A stretch of DNA of 64,000 bases from Antedon mediterranea (taxonomy: Eukaryota > Echinodermata > Crinoidea > Comatulida > Antedonidae), in the NCBI RefSeq assembly GCF_964355755.1, contig NC_092675.1, positions 3,570,312-3,634,311 on the forward strand. The letters run 5' to 3'. Every line of letters begins with the position of its first letter. Position 1 is the stretch's first letter. The notes below the pieces were generated by a model. That model did not search any database, was not told the origin of the DNA, and saw nothing but the letters and a program-made list of their open reading frames with translations. The position numbers were made by a program, and so were the translations under genes. Positions 38,074-49,520 of this stretch are shown here, piece after piece.

Positions 38074-39328
38074 AGAAATAAGAAATAGGCGCCCTAATTG
38101 AGATTCCAACCTGGAATCTTCTGCCATTCTACCACTGGGGTTTCTTGGTATAATACAATTTGAACTTATTAACAACTTCTAGAATTTTGAGTTTCCCACC
38201 TCATGAGGCAATGATGTTTTTCTATTTATTTGTAATAAGAAACCCAAACATATTTTCACTCATCGAAGCTTCTATTGAAAGATGGGAAACATGTTTCCTC
38301 TCACATTTTTCTCTCCAATTAAAAACTATTAAATGTCCATATACAGTAAATTATGATTGTTATACAGTCAACTTTCACAATTCAGACATCCGAAAGTTAG
38401 ACAAAAAAAAGCAATTTATATTTTGACAGGTGTAAGAAAATGAATATAAAATATGTTATTAATATACATAGACAGATAGTCTTAGTTGGACCAAGCAGCT
38501 GTGGGATAAATTTATACAAATTTAGGCTAGGCCGAAGAGACTGTAGGGTATACATTTTCATTGACTCTGATACCCCTTTAAAACTAGGACTTTCACATTG
38601 TCTAGAAAAACTCTGGACTTTGAACACACCGGGATGCACACCATATGGTGTTGAAGCCGCAGTGTGTGCATACTAGGCACGGGACTAGGCAGCAACGTGA
38701 AAGCAGTACACAGTTTTAGTACAATGTCTGTAGTTTTTTTTTTTAGAGGAAAAATATTTTATCAACATGTCAGGAATTATTATTTTGACATCAAGCCATT
38801 TGAATTAGAAAATGATACTGAAAAATAGGCTATTGACTTTAATCTAAATTAAAGAAGCTAATGATAACCCACACTCTCCAGAAACATTAATATTTACAGT
38901 CGGAACTTAATTCAATGTGGGCGGCTTTTAGAATTGTGACAATTTGTAAAACTTGACAATGATCCAACAATGATAAAATTCCAGTGTTAGCCTAGATTTG
39001 AGAGGAAATATTATGGGATTGAGACAGCAGGTGTTTTGTTGAGATATTCTGCACTAGGGTTTATCTAAAATATTTAATTATTGGGATGTTTTAAAAGAAA
39101 GAAAGTTTAATCAAGTTAAAGGAAGGTTTTAATAAATTATCAGTCTTCAAATTAATATTTTACTGTGCATAAAATGGTTAGGTTTTAAGCAAAAGCAGAA
39201 CATATTATATTGGAAGTATTTCCAGAAAGTTTCATCAACGCATTAAATAGTTTGTTAGTTTGTTTGTTTGTTTATTACTTTTCTACCAAATATAATAATA
39301 GACAAGGGTTTTCATTTCTTGTATTTAG

Positions 39329-39371
39329 TTTCCTGATTCTGCCATGAAATGCTACTCCTTTCAAATAGCAG
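39329..39371 (+). other. Candidate second exon of a nested secreted-protein gene
   Basis: CATTTCTTGTATTTAG precedes 43 bases that read FPDSAMKCYSFQIA and a split Gly, followed by GTAAAT. Incoming phase 0 matches the donor at 37598. Joined to that exon, the mature protein would open shortly before MKCYSF, like the LKCYSC start of Ly6/uPAR three-finger proteins, although the second Cys is Phe here. No further exon with the expected cysteines was found, so this stays a hypothesis. Confidence 0.2.
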
Positions 39372-40380
39372 GTAAATGGCACCCCACTAAATGTTTAGTA
39401 AGGTAATTTGAAATTCAAAATATTAATTTGTTTGACCTTGGATAAAATGATGTTGGGTTCACTTCTTCATGATTTTTGCCTCAAAAACCACACACAGAGA
39501 AATCTTCATCAATGTTATATCTTAGTTAACAACATTCAGTAATAACTTTAAGTAAAACAGTATGCTACATGCCTGAGAGATACTGTACATGCCATCATGT
39601 CTTAAATTAAAATGTCATCATCAAGAATTTACTTTTAGTAGTAATAATGTCAAATATTACATCCTATTGCAAAGTGATGTAGCCACAAGAATTAAATTAA
39701 AGTGGTCCGGTTTTCGCAAGACAAGGGAACAATCTCTCTTCAAGCCTGGTTTGTCAAAAGTAGTCGGGTTGAAACCTTACTAATCCTACTGGTGGCTAAG
39801 GCCTGTATTGTGAAACACTTTCTTTTCATTGAGAACTTTTGATACAGAATTATATAAGAAATAACTTGAATAATCCTGGTATAATTTTCAATAAACTGTT
39901 TTTCAAGGACATATTAACCTAAATATTTGTTTGTGTTTTCCTAATTTGTCATTTATTCACCAATTACTGTATGTCAAAAGTTACAGAGTATGCACGTAAT
40001 CTCGGTGGGATTTTAAAGACTGTAATTGGTCTCAACACCTATGTGGTATGCCCATCCATACTCCCTAAACAGTACTGGGTATATGCTTGTTTCATTACAC
40101 CCCTAAAGAGGGAAATATCATAATTGGCTTCAACTTGTTTATAGCATGTTCCATCCATAATGGAATTATGCCACCATGGGGAAAACTTACAATTCCTGGC
40201 CATGACCCAATCACCAACAAATATTTAACATGATAAAATTCCTGTCATTTTTATTTGATTATTTGACACTTTGTTTATAATTAATTTAATTGATTTTAAA
40301 TTTTATTATTTACTAAGAAATTTGAAATAATATTTCTATATATTTTTTTTTAATTGTTTAAGAATGGTAAAAATCTTTCA
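39372..40380. other. Intronic DNA, no gene seen
   Basis: A 64-codon open frame (39589-39783) lacks domain or splice support. Nothing else recognised. Confidence 0.5.
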
Positions 40381-40535
40381 ACCCCAAGTGGCCAAGCAGG
40401 ACAGAGCACAGTAAACTCCAGCCATAATAATTGGCACAGGTTCAAGGCACTGCTAGACCATAGTCTTGGCGGCAGAACAAAGTTTCTGAGATATAGACTT
40501 TAAACTGGAGGTCCAGTGTAAATATCTGGCACTTA
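40381..40535 (+). repeat. tRNA-derived SINE
   Basis: TGGCCAAGCAGG at 40389 fits the pol III A box and GGTTCAAGGC at 40439 fits the B box, with tRNA-like spacing of about 40 bases. The body CTAGACCATAGTCTTGGCGG and AAACTGGAGGTCCAGT is shared with 20.73 kb. It is a retroposed copy with no long A tail left. Confidence 0.6.
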
Positions 40536-43500
40536 GCAGAAATGCAGTCGATAAGCAAATTATATTTCTAATATAACCAGATTATTTGGCGCTACACAGT
40601 AGAAAGAGAAAAGACATCTTTGCTACAATTGTCGTATTCGAATGGGAACTTTCTTTCGTCAACGTAAAGATTTGTTGAGTACTTCTTGTATTTGAATTGT
40701 AAATTTCTGCTCAACAGAACGTTGAATATAATTTCTAGAATAGAAAATGTTGACAACCTGCGCAAGCTTTTTCGTAAGAACAATCTCAACTCTCAAAATA
40801 AGTACTCAACGGAAAAACTGTTCTATGGTACAATTCCAATTGACAAATGGCAAATGTACAGTACTATTTATTCTAGTGCATTGTGTTCATAGGTTGCTTG
40901 CCTATACTACTTCCCTCATATATCAAACAATTTAATTGACTCAACGCTTTTCTTTATTGCTTTATCAAAAACATACAAAGTGAAATCTCTTTATTCATAG
41001 ATGCCCATATTTGGATAGTAATGAAAACATCCAGTATATTATTGGTGATTAAGTTTTTAGACTAGCCTACTTGGAACCTACCTGGCCAGTTTCTCAGGTT
41101 TTTACTTTGAAGGGTTAACGATGATGGGGGTCACTCACTTGTGGTCTATTAGATACAGCTGATTGACCACAGTTTGGAAGAAATATACAAATCCATTAAT
41201 GGTGACTTTAGGATTTTTAGCTTTCTCTTTCATTTCCTTATTCATAATTTATTAATTATTTCATCATAACTTTTCACTTGAAAATTTATTTTATTTAAAT
41301 ATAATTAATTATGGAATTTAAGTTATCTAATCTTTAATCATAAAGAATTAAATAATTATTTAATAAAAATACTAATGTATTCGTTCAAGTAGTCGATAAA
41401 CTTTGCTAAAAGTTTTTACAGTAAATTGGCTTTTTTAACATCCCATACTGATCAGAAAGTTAATTAAAGATAAATATGGAAAACAGAAGAATAGCTTGGG
41501 TGATATATTTATAATCATCATCATGACATCATCATTCAATTCATTTGTTTACTTACTTGTTTACTTATTTCTGGAGCTGAACATTTGCTGGGTCTGGAAT
41601 CGAGGCTAGGCTATGCCTATAAGCCCCTCTTGAAAATAACATCAAATCTCGAATACAGTGTAAATTATCATTTATTTATATAATATAAAAGAGACAAAAA
41701 GACCTTTTTATCATTTCTTCAAACTGTCCATACAACAACACCATAATTTGGATAAGCCTCTTCTTAATATTGGATCTTGGGTTTTATTTATATCTTCAAA
41801 AACAAATACTTTGAATGTTTCATTTTTTTACTTTTCTAAACTGTCACTAGTCTCAGAGTTTAATAGGCCAAATGATGGACAGTTAATGCATGCTACTACA
41901 ACATATGCTGGTTTAGTTGGGTAATCTGATTTCCCTGATAATTTATTACTTCTCATTTTGGCAGTCACTTGTAATGATAGAATATTTATCACCTGGTATT
42001 ATGTATGAAATAGTTGAAACAGAATATTATTTTGAAAGTATTCAATTACTGAAGAATATATTTGACCCTTGCTTTTATCATTTTTTATGAAATAGTTAAA
42101 ACAAACAATATGTTGCATTTATTGTTTTTCTCATATGTTCATTTACCCTTAAAAGCATGCATGTCGATCCAAATAATGCTTTACATCCAACTCTTGTATA
42201 CCCCTGTATCTTGAAATCCAATAATAATTTGATATAATAATAATAATAATAAAAATGTCCATTTCTATACCGCCATTTCAATGATCATTGCTCATGGCGT
42301 TGTAGACGATGTTACACTTTTAACCTATATGCTTCTTCCCTAAGGGCAACGACATGTCAGTACGGCGAAATTCAAGGCAGCACACACAGTCGAATGCAGA
42401 ACAAGTTAAAAAGCATATAAACATTGTACCTTGTGAAACTTAAATTGACTCTTTTTCCCACAAACATATGTATACGTAACATTTTCTTTCTTTCTTTATT
42501 TGACTGGAGTTAATAATTTACTTTATAATTTGAAGTCATTAGCTACTACAGTATGTCATGTCATGACCTAAAAGTGAAAGTATTCTCAAAATGTATTTTT
42601 AAGAATGATAATTTGATCTTTGGGTCCAGTAACACCCTGAAGGAAAAGAACAAGGTGAATGTAATTGACCCTTAAGGTAATTAATCATCTTAACATAATG
42701 GTTCGTAAAAAAGTAGTTATGAACAAGAAATATTTCTTACAAAAAACGCCGCTTGACTTTTTGACTATCATTTTTAAAAATTGTTCTTTCTTCAGATTTA
42801 ATGATCTATTATTTTTGTTTAACAATCAGTAGTAAACATTTTGTGTAAATATAGTCTTCACATACCTTTTTTTATAGAGATAAAAATCACCCAGAATGTT
42901 CATTCCAAATATTTTTTTAAAAATCTGTTTAAAACTGTACCACTGGGTCTTTTATTCAAACTGTTTATATATTGCTATACAAAAACCAGTTCTTAATACA
43001 AGGACCACTTTTCTACATTACAGTACGGTAAAACAAGTAAGATTGGTTTCTTGAAGAAGCTTTGATTTGATTTTAAAAATCGCTTGTAATTGATGTAAAA
43101 ATATGTTCTTTTTAAATCTTTTTTTCAAAGTTAATAAGGTCATTGAAAATTTGAAACTCTTCCTAATGGTCTTCCGAAGACTTTAAATGACTTTAAATAC
43201 TTAAGACAAGAGTGTAGATATCATTGATATAGTCAATAAATTGACAAATTATAGTAATTTAGTAAAAGTGAAACTTCCTTAATAACATGTAAAGACAAGT
43301 AGCTAGCAAGGGGATCAGTATTATCCCTTCCTTAATTTGATTTGTTGACGTTATTTTGTATTGCTTAATAGAGTACAGTACATGTCAAGTCTGTTAGACA
43401 GCCTAAATAAGCATGTCTCGTATACTAATTCCCATTATAGAAATGGTTTATACAAAGGAAATTTTTAAAAATTAATCTTAAAACATAATCAATGAAATGC

Positions 43501-44690
43501 CTCCTACTTTAAAACATGGTAGAGTCATTTATAAGCTATGAAGAATTTTGATGAATCATATACAAACTGTCAAGGAAAATCAGGTACAATTAAAAGAAGC
43601 AGAATGAATTGAAAGCAACAGAATGTTAAATAACTAATTGATTTAATAGCTTGCATTCCAAAATAAAATTAAGATTTGATGTTCCCCTTCTCGAAGTAAT
43701 CTTATTAATTATAAACTTATAGAAAACTTAAACTTATTAAACTGTAGAATCAAAATATTGGTTTCCTCATAGTGGAGAAGAGTGGGATTTGGAGGGGGAG
43801 ACTTCAATCAGAAATTTTCATTTCCTGTCTTCTTTCATGTACAAAAAAGAAAAACAGTTTGATAGGTAAGAACATAATGTCAATCTTTGAAATGATATAA
43901 GTTCGATCGCCACAGGATCTTTACCACACCAGTACCCATATTTCTTCTGGACATAATCTACATAAGAACAGAACACAAGATGACAAAATGGAATGGCACG
44001 TCCAACTGGAAAAAGTGTGGATATTGCTTTGCATAGTGGACAATTTTAAAATACATGTGACCTGATGGTACGTCCGTATTGTAGTACTGTATACAGTATC
44101 TGAAAGATATTGGAAGCTGGTACCCCTTGTAACTGCATTTTTCTGAACTTGTTTGACATTTCTGTTTTCAGGTTAAGTATTAACAACTTAAATCATGTTC
44201 TAGATAGAGGGGTAATAACCTAATCACAACTGTTCCTAATTAGATGATGGAAATAATTATTCACTTTGTTTATTTTAATATGTTTTGTGTTAAGTATTAC
44301 GAGTCGCCTTCTATCTGGGTGCCTTGCACCTAACGCATGTATACCCCAATGATTGAGCTTTTTCATCTTTTATGGGTTAAGTATGACAACTCCTGCTTAA
44401 TGTTGGATGTTGCCTGTCATGATCGGTGAGTCACATGATTCAATTATATGCTGTGAGGTGGTAGTAATGTTCTTCAGGTGTATGGATATTAAATATGAAT
44501 TTGATTATACATTATTATAGGTGTAGATTTACCCATTTTTCCATATATAAATATATTGTTCTGTCTGAATTTTTATACTGTTTCTGCTCTTTGTTCATCA
44601 GCTTATCTCTATTGAGATCCATTAAACTGCACATTCATAATTAAAAACAAACACAAATAAATAAATGTTAATATATAGAAATACATCTTT
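40536..44690. other. Intronic DNA, no gene seen
   Basis: Around 40.6-40.9 kb inverted words GTTGAGTACTTCTTG / AAATAAGTACTCAAC suggest an eroded foldback element, and the overlapping 60-68-codon open frames there are probably incidental. A 31-base exact inverted match to 18851-18881 is at 42722-42752. (TAA)n lies at about 42232-42252. Confidence 0.5.
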
Positions 44691-44876
44691 AATATTACTA
44701 CACATCAAACTTTATGTTACCAAAAAAAATGTGATGTGCCAATATATAGACATGATGATGTCATATCACTACCATATTTGGGAATATTACTACCATATTT
44801 GGGAATATTACTACCATATTTGGGCACTTCACACTTTTTTTGTCAAACTAGTTTGATAATGTAGACAGAGTTTTAT
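44691..44876. mobile_element. MITE family B copy with internal triplication
   Basis: Contains CATCAAACTTTATGTTACC, AATGTGATGTGCCAATATAT and a right end CAAACTAGTTTGATAATGTAG. Inside, ACTACCATATTTGGGAATATT is repeated about three times in tandem (44769-44822), where other copies have one unit. Confidence 0.75.
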
Positions 44877-45455
44877 AATGTGATGTGCTTAGTCGAGGCT
44901 TTATGCATTAGTGCTATATACAATAAGATCGACATATTATTATCTTTAGTAGAATGCTGATAATATTGTTGAACTGATAAAAATGAACATATGGTGAATA
45001 ATTATTAAAAATGTAGTTTCCTGCTTGCTCTTAATCATTTCATTGAGTGTTTCCCTGTTTGCGAGATGTTTTAACATACTCCTGCGATGTCTAGCATCAA
45101 CATGGAAAACATAAGTCTGCATCAATTTACAGTTGTATCCCCATCAGAGAACAGTCAATAATAACTCTAGAGTGTTTTACTTAGTTGGTAAAAGTCCCTT
45201 GTTATGATGACTATTAGGGCTTTGTTGTCATGTCACCATGGAAATGAAAACCATTGGAAAGGATGTCATAGTGGGAGTTTGTTCAGTCTGCTGCTTACTA
45301 TGAAAAAATGAGATAAACTCTCGCAAAATAACTTAATTTAACAATAGGTTAACGCCGGGAATACGGAACTAGTTGGCAAGTCTACACTGAAAATCTGCAG
45401 AATCATAGCTGATGGCGTTAACTTAATGAAAACACTAGCTAGTATTCTCTATCTT
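44877..45455. other. Intronic DNA, no gene seen
   Basis: No supported feature. Confidence 0.5.
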
Positions 45456-45705
45456 TATGCAATAGGTTGTTGGTGTTATAGAGATACTAAGTATTAAAAG
45501 AAACGACTTGTGTCAAGAATATAGGGATTTTTATTGATTTTTTTAATTTGACTTTAATAGTAATACCCTACCATCTTGCCAATCCATTTGGAAAAGTGCA
45601 AAATGGAAACAAAAAATAGGTCGTTGGTGTTTGAGATACTATAAGTATTAAAAGAAGGGCCATTTTTGTATTGAATTCAAGACCCATCTTGCCAATTAAA
45701 AAAAT
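45456..45705. repeat. Diverged tandem duplication, about 153-bp unit
   Basis: AATAGGTTGTTGGTGTTATA ... ACTAAGTATTAAAAGAA (from 45462) returns as AATAGGTCGTTGGTGTTTGA ... ATAAGTATTAAAAGAA (from 45615). CCATCTTGCCAATCC and CCCATCTTGCCAATT also pair up. Confidence 0.6.
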
Positions 45706-48700
45706 ACATGTAAACATGGCTATTAGGATAAAGACAATTGTTTGCTATGAAGATCACTACATTTTATATGCTCTGCCTTAGATTTTTAACAGCTAAATTG
45801 TCTCGTGAAATACAGTTGTAGAATTTATATTATAAACGTTCTTTAGATATTGAGGTCTTCCACCCAACACCTGTGATATCCACGGTTTAGATGCTCTGTA
45901 CTTTGTTCACTTTGTCGGTGCTTTAATTCACGAGAAATTAGCTAATTCATTTTAATATCAAAATTAACAGTAGATTATGCCTAATAATTGAATCATTTGC
46001 AAACAATAATTTTCAAGGTAACAATTTGCTATTTGCAGACCAGAAATGAAACTGTTGTTAGAGACTTTAATTTGCATTTAATCCAAGCGTTTCCCGACAA
46101 AAACAAACAAAACTTCTGTTGGGCAACTTTCACAAGACTTAATGCAATATTAGGCTGATAAATATTAACTTTCACTATTTTCTTTAAGGAGCATGCAAAA
46201 TTGAATTTCTTGTAGGATCTTTGTGAGCACGCAGAAGATTTCCCTCATGATAGAAAACTATTTCTATCCAGACAGAACTTGAATTTCATATCAGATAAGA
46301 ATGTAATTAAATTTGATGTTGTATTTGTTGAAATGTTCCGTATATCAACACACTTAATTAACTATTTGGAAACTGAGAGAGAAGTATAATCTGATTGTGG
46401 TTCTTTCTTTGTTGGTTTTTGAATATTGATACAAGATAGCAAATTAATGTATTTATAAAAATGTTATCAAAATGTTTTAATGTAAAGTTATTTTATGGAT
46501 CTCATAAAACTCGAAATTTGGTAATTAATCATTCTTAGCAATTTTGTAATGGTTTTCCTTCTGAATTGAGTGGTGCTTCAGAATAAAAATGGTAAAATTT
46601 GCAGGGTAAACGTCACCAGTCCATTGTGTAGCAACATTTCAGACATTTTATGAGAGCAAATCATTTTCTTTCTTGCAACTCCCTGTGCAACCACCTTGTC
46701 CTGTGTTCCGTTTTCATAAAAACTTATTAGATTTGAGGATGTCTTTGGTGTCATGTCATACAAAACCTATGAGTGGAAGAGTGGGCCAAAGTTCAACTAG
46801 TTGGCACTTGCATCATACTGTGCTATTGCATCTATCAGCGCTCTCCCTTCTTGTACAGCTGAATTAATTTATAATTTGGCATATTCATTTGGGGATTTTA
46901 CCATAGTTTTTTCCATCGATTATGAGGTAAAAGGAGAATTTTTAACATTAAGTTGGTATCAACAAACAAGCTTTACTTAAAGTTTATCATTAAAAAACAA
47001 AAATTACAGATGTTCTGGTCTCAATCCAATAAGTAATTTTCTTTTGTTTCATTTTTTTTTTAATAAATCATATTTTTTCATGAACTGATTGATTGCGTTT
47101 CATGTTATAGTAAATTTGCCAATAATATATTATGCTTTGTAATGCTTTCTTCAAATCAATGTAAGTTTTAATAAAAACCATTCAAGATCTACAATTGTAA
47201 ATCCAATTAATTGATGGATTTCCTCTATCTGGGATATTAAATCCGAGAGTTTAAGATGTTACCACCCATGGGGATATGTGGACTTCCATGTACAATGACT
47301 GGAAAAAAGTCCATTGAGAATATAATGTTAAGCTGATACGCCCATTTAACGTCAGAGGATGGTTCATACTGTATATAGTGGGTGTAGATTCAATTGAGAA
47401 ATGTGGTTTAGTATGGAATAATAGTAATCATATTGTAATAAATCTTATAGGAGTGGTTGCATTTCATGTTATAGTAATATGTCATATTATATTATATTTT
47501 TAATTCTTTTTGATTAAAAATAAAGAAAATTAAAGTGCTAGTTTTTATTTTATAAAAGCATCATGACAGCAAATATAGGCCTATTTAGCAAGTAAAACAG
47601 TTCTAACTGTAGAGAATGCGTTTTATGAATGAATTACGTTTTTCAGGCTAAGAATATTTTTCTGTTTATACAATTTTACCTTATTGTAAACCTAAATATT
47701 TGCCATTTCATATTAATCATTTTAAAAATTAGTTTATTCCTTACGGGACAAAAAAGAAGTTCATAATTTGATAGATTCTGATAGTGTACAGAGAACTTTT
47801 ATACTTCGTGTAGAATTGTTGACTATCATTATATTAAATACTTCCTATCATAGTAAAATCTTATTCTCTAGATATTTTAAACTATGACGTCTTTGCATAA
47901 TATTCTAGACTCCTCCACCCAGATAGCAAAATCCTAGAGGAATGTTAACGTAATCATTCTTCCGTTTATTATTAAATCATTAGCACTAAACCCAAAATTT
48001 GGTGCACATTCAATACTCGCACTTTCAAACAACTGACAGCACCTTTTAACCCTTTGAAGATTTGGCCCGTATCCCATACAAAGTAATTTACTGTCACAGG
48101 ACGCGAGGCCTGTATACGTACGGGTTGACTTTTTGGTTTTGACCTTTAACCTATGAAAAGAAATTTTTTTTGGAAGGCCAAAACATTTTACATACGGTAA
48201 CAATAAAAAGAACAAAACCTAAAAACTAAACCTATTAAAAATACCTTATTTAGCCTCAGTCACTTGGGTTAGAAACCTCGCATCTTCAAAGCGTTAATTT
48301 TAAAGGGTTTTATTCAGCTACTGTTAGAATGGCAATATAATAATTCTTTACAGAAAACCAAAATATTAAACAAATAATAGTTTACAAATGTATGTGAATG
48401 ATTATAGCAAGGCCATATTACCATGTTTTTAAAATTATCCATTTGATTTTAATTAAAACTGAAAACAAAAAGGAATTTATATTCACAATGACAGATGCGC
48501 AATGATCATATTTTTTGAATTACTTTGCGAGTCTGCTTGTCCCCTTCCCCGAGTCCTTGGCCTGTCATGGGGAAGTTATCCATTGCCTAATACTTCAAAT
48601 GTTATCAATTATGATGTAATGAGAGATACTACTGTTGATATCAACATTTAAGAAATAACATAGGTTAGAAATTCATGTGGTCTGATTTAATTTTTATGTA

Positions 48701-49265
48701 TTAATTGCAAAATACTATTTTCTATTTTATTAGAACATTATTGTATGCTTTAGCATGAATGAGCTAACTTTAATTGAAGAGAAAATGTTTGTATCATAAA
48801 AACTTACTTTGTAAATACAATACAATTCAAATCTTTCTTCAGTCTGGAAAAGCTTATTCAATACATTAAAAGTACTGGTCTCCCAAGAGAGACGGATTTA
48901 AGATGAAAAATAAAATAAAAACATTGACAGTAAAAATTAAAAAAAAAACTATATACGTGGCTGTATTTAAGGAATAGGCTTATTTACTGGAACAAAGGAG
49001 GGAAAATACTGTATATTTTGACACAGGAGTAAACCTCTACTTAGGGGACACGTCTACTATGATAGGAAGGTGTCCCTACAATCGGGGTTCCATGTTCCTA
49101 AAATTTATCTTACATCACAATTTCTTGCACAATGATCAAAGGAAAAATCAATGTCAAATTAATGTTGGATCATCTCTGCGGTCACTATTGGTCTAATTCC
49201 CTGCTGCGTGGGTCTAAATGCAAAATCATCATCCTCTGAATAACATTGAAATGTTTTGATGACTA
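45706..49265. other. Intronic DNA, no gene seen
   Basis: Open frames of 60-93 codons on both strands (for example 47934-48215, minus) have no recognisable domain, signal or splice context. TAGGCCTA is at 47576. Confidence 0.5.
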
Positions 49266-49520
49266 TTCTGTGTCATTCAAAATGATTCATCTATTATTTG
49301 AAGCACCAGAAGACAATGATGTGGTCCCACCCTCTTGTCATGAATTATGACATATGTGAGACTATCATTCTCATTAGTTTACGAAGATTAACCTTATGTC
49401 ACCCAAGATGATTCATCTATTGTTGTTGGAAAGTTCCAGCAAAAAAATGTGTTTTGTTCTATGAATAGGTAAGCCCTAGATCCACCCACTTTTTTCCTTA
49501 ATTCATGGCATATCATCAAC
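49266..49520. repeat. Diverged tandem duplication, about 127-bp unit
   Basis: TGTCATTCAAAATGATTCATC ... (49270) and TGTCACCCAAGATGATTCATC-type sequence (49397) start the two units, and CACCCTCTTGTCATGAATTATGACATAT pairs with CCACCCACTTTTTTCCTTAATTCATGGCATAT in shortened form. Only short words are exact. Confidence 0.55.

Noticed and set aside
40592-40935. Overlapping 62-68-codon frames on both strands near 40.7 kb
   Set aside because: They coincide with inverted GTTGAGTACTT words typical of an eroded foldback element, with no domain.
46218-46400. Exon-like open stretch after TTTCTTGTAG, 59 codons to a stop
   Set aside because: The length is within chance for this much sequence, the donor is missing, and no domain is seen. 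Phase 0 would fit the 37598 donor, but there is no cysteine pattern or other support.
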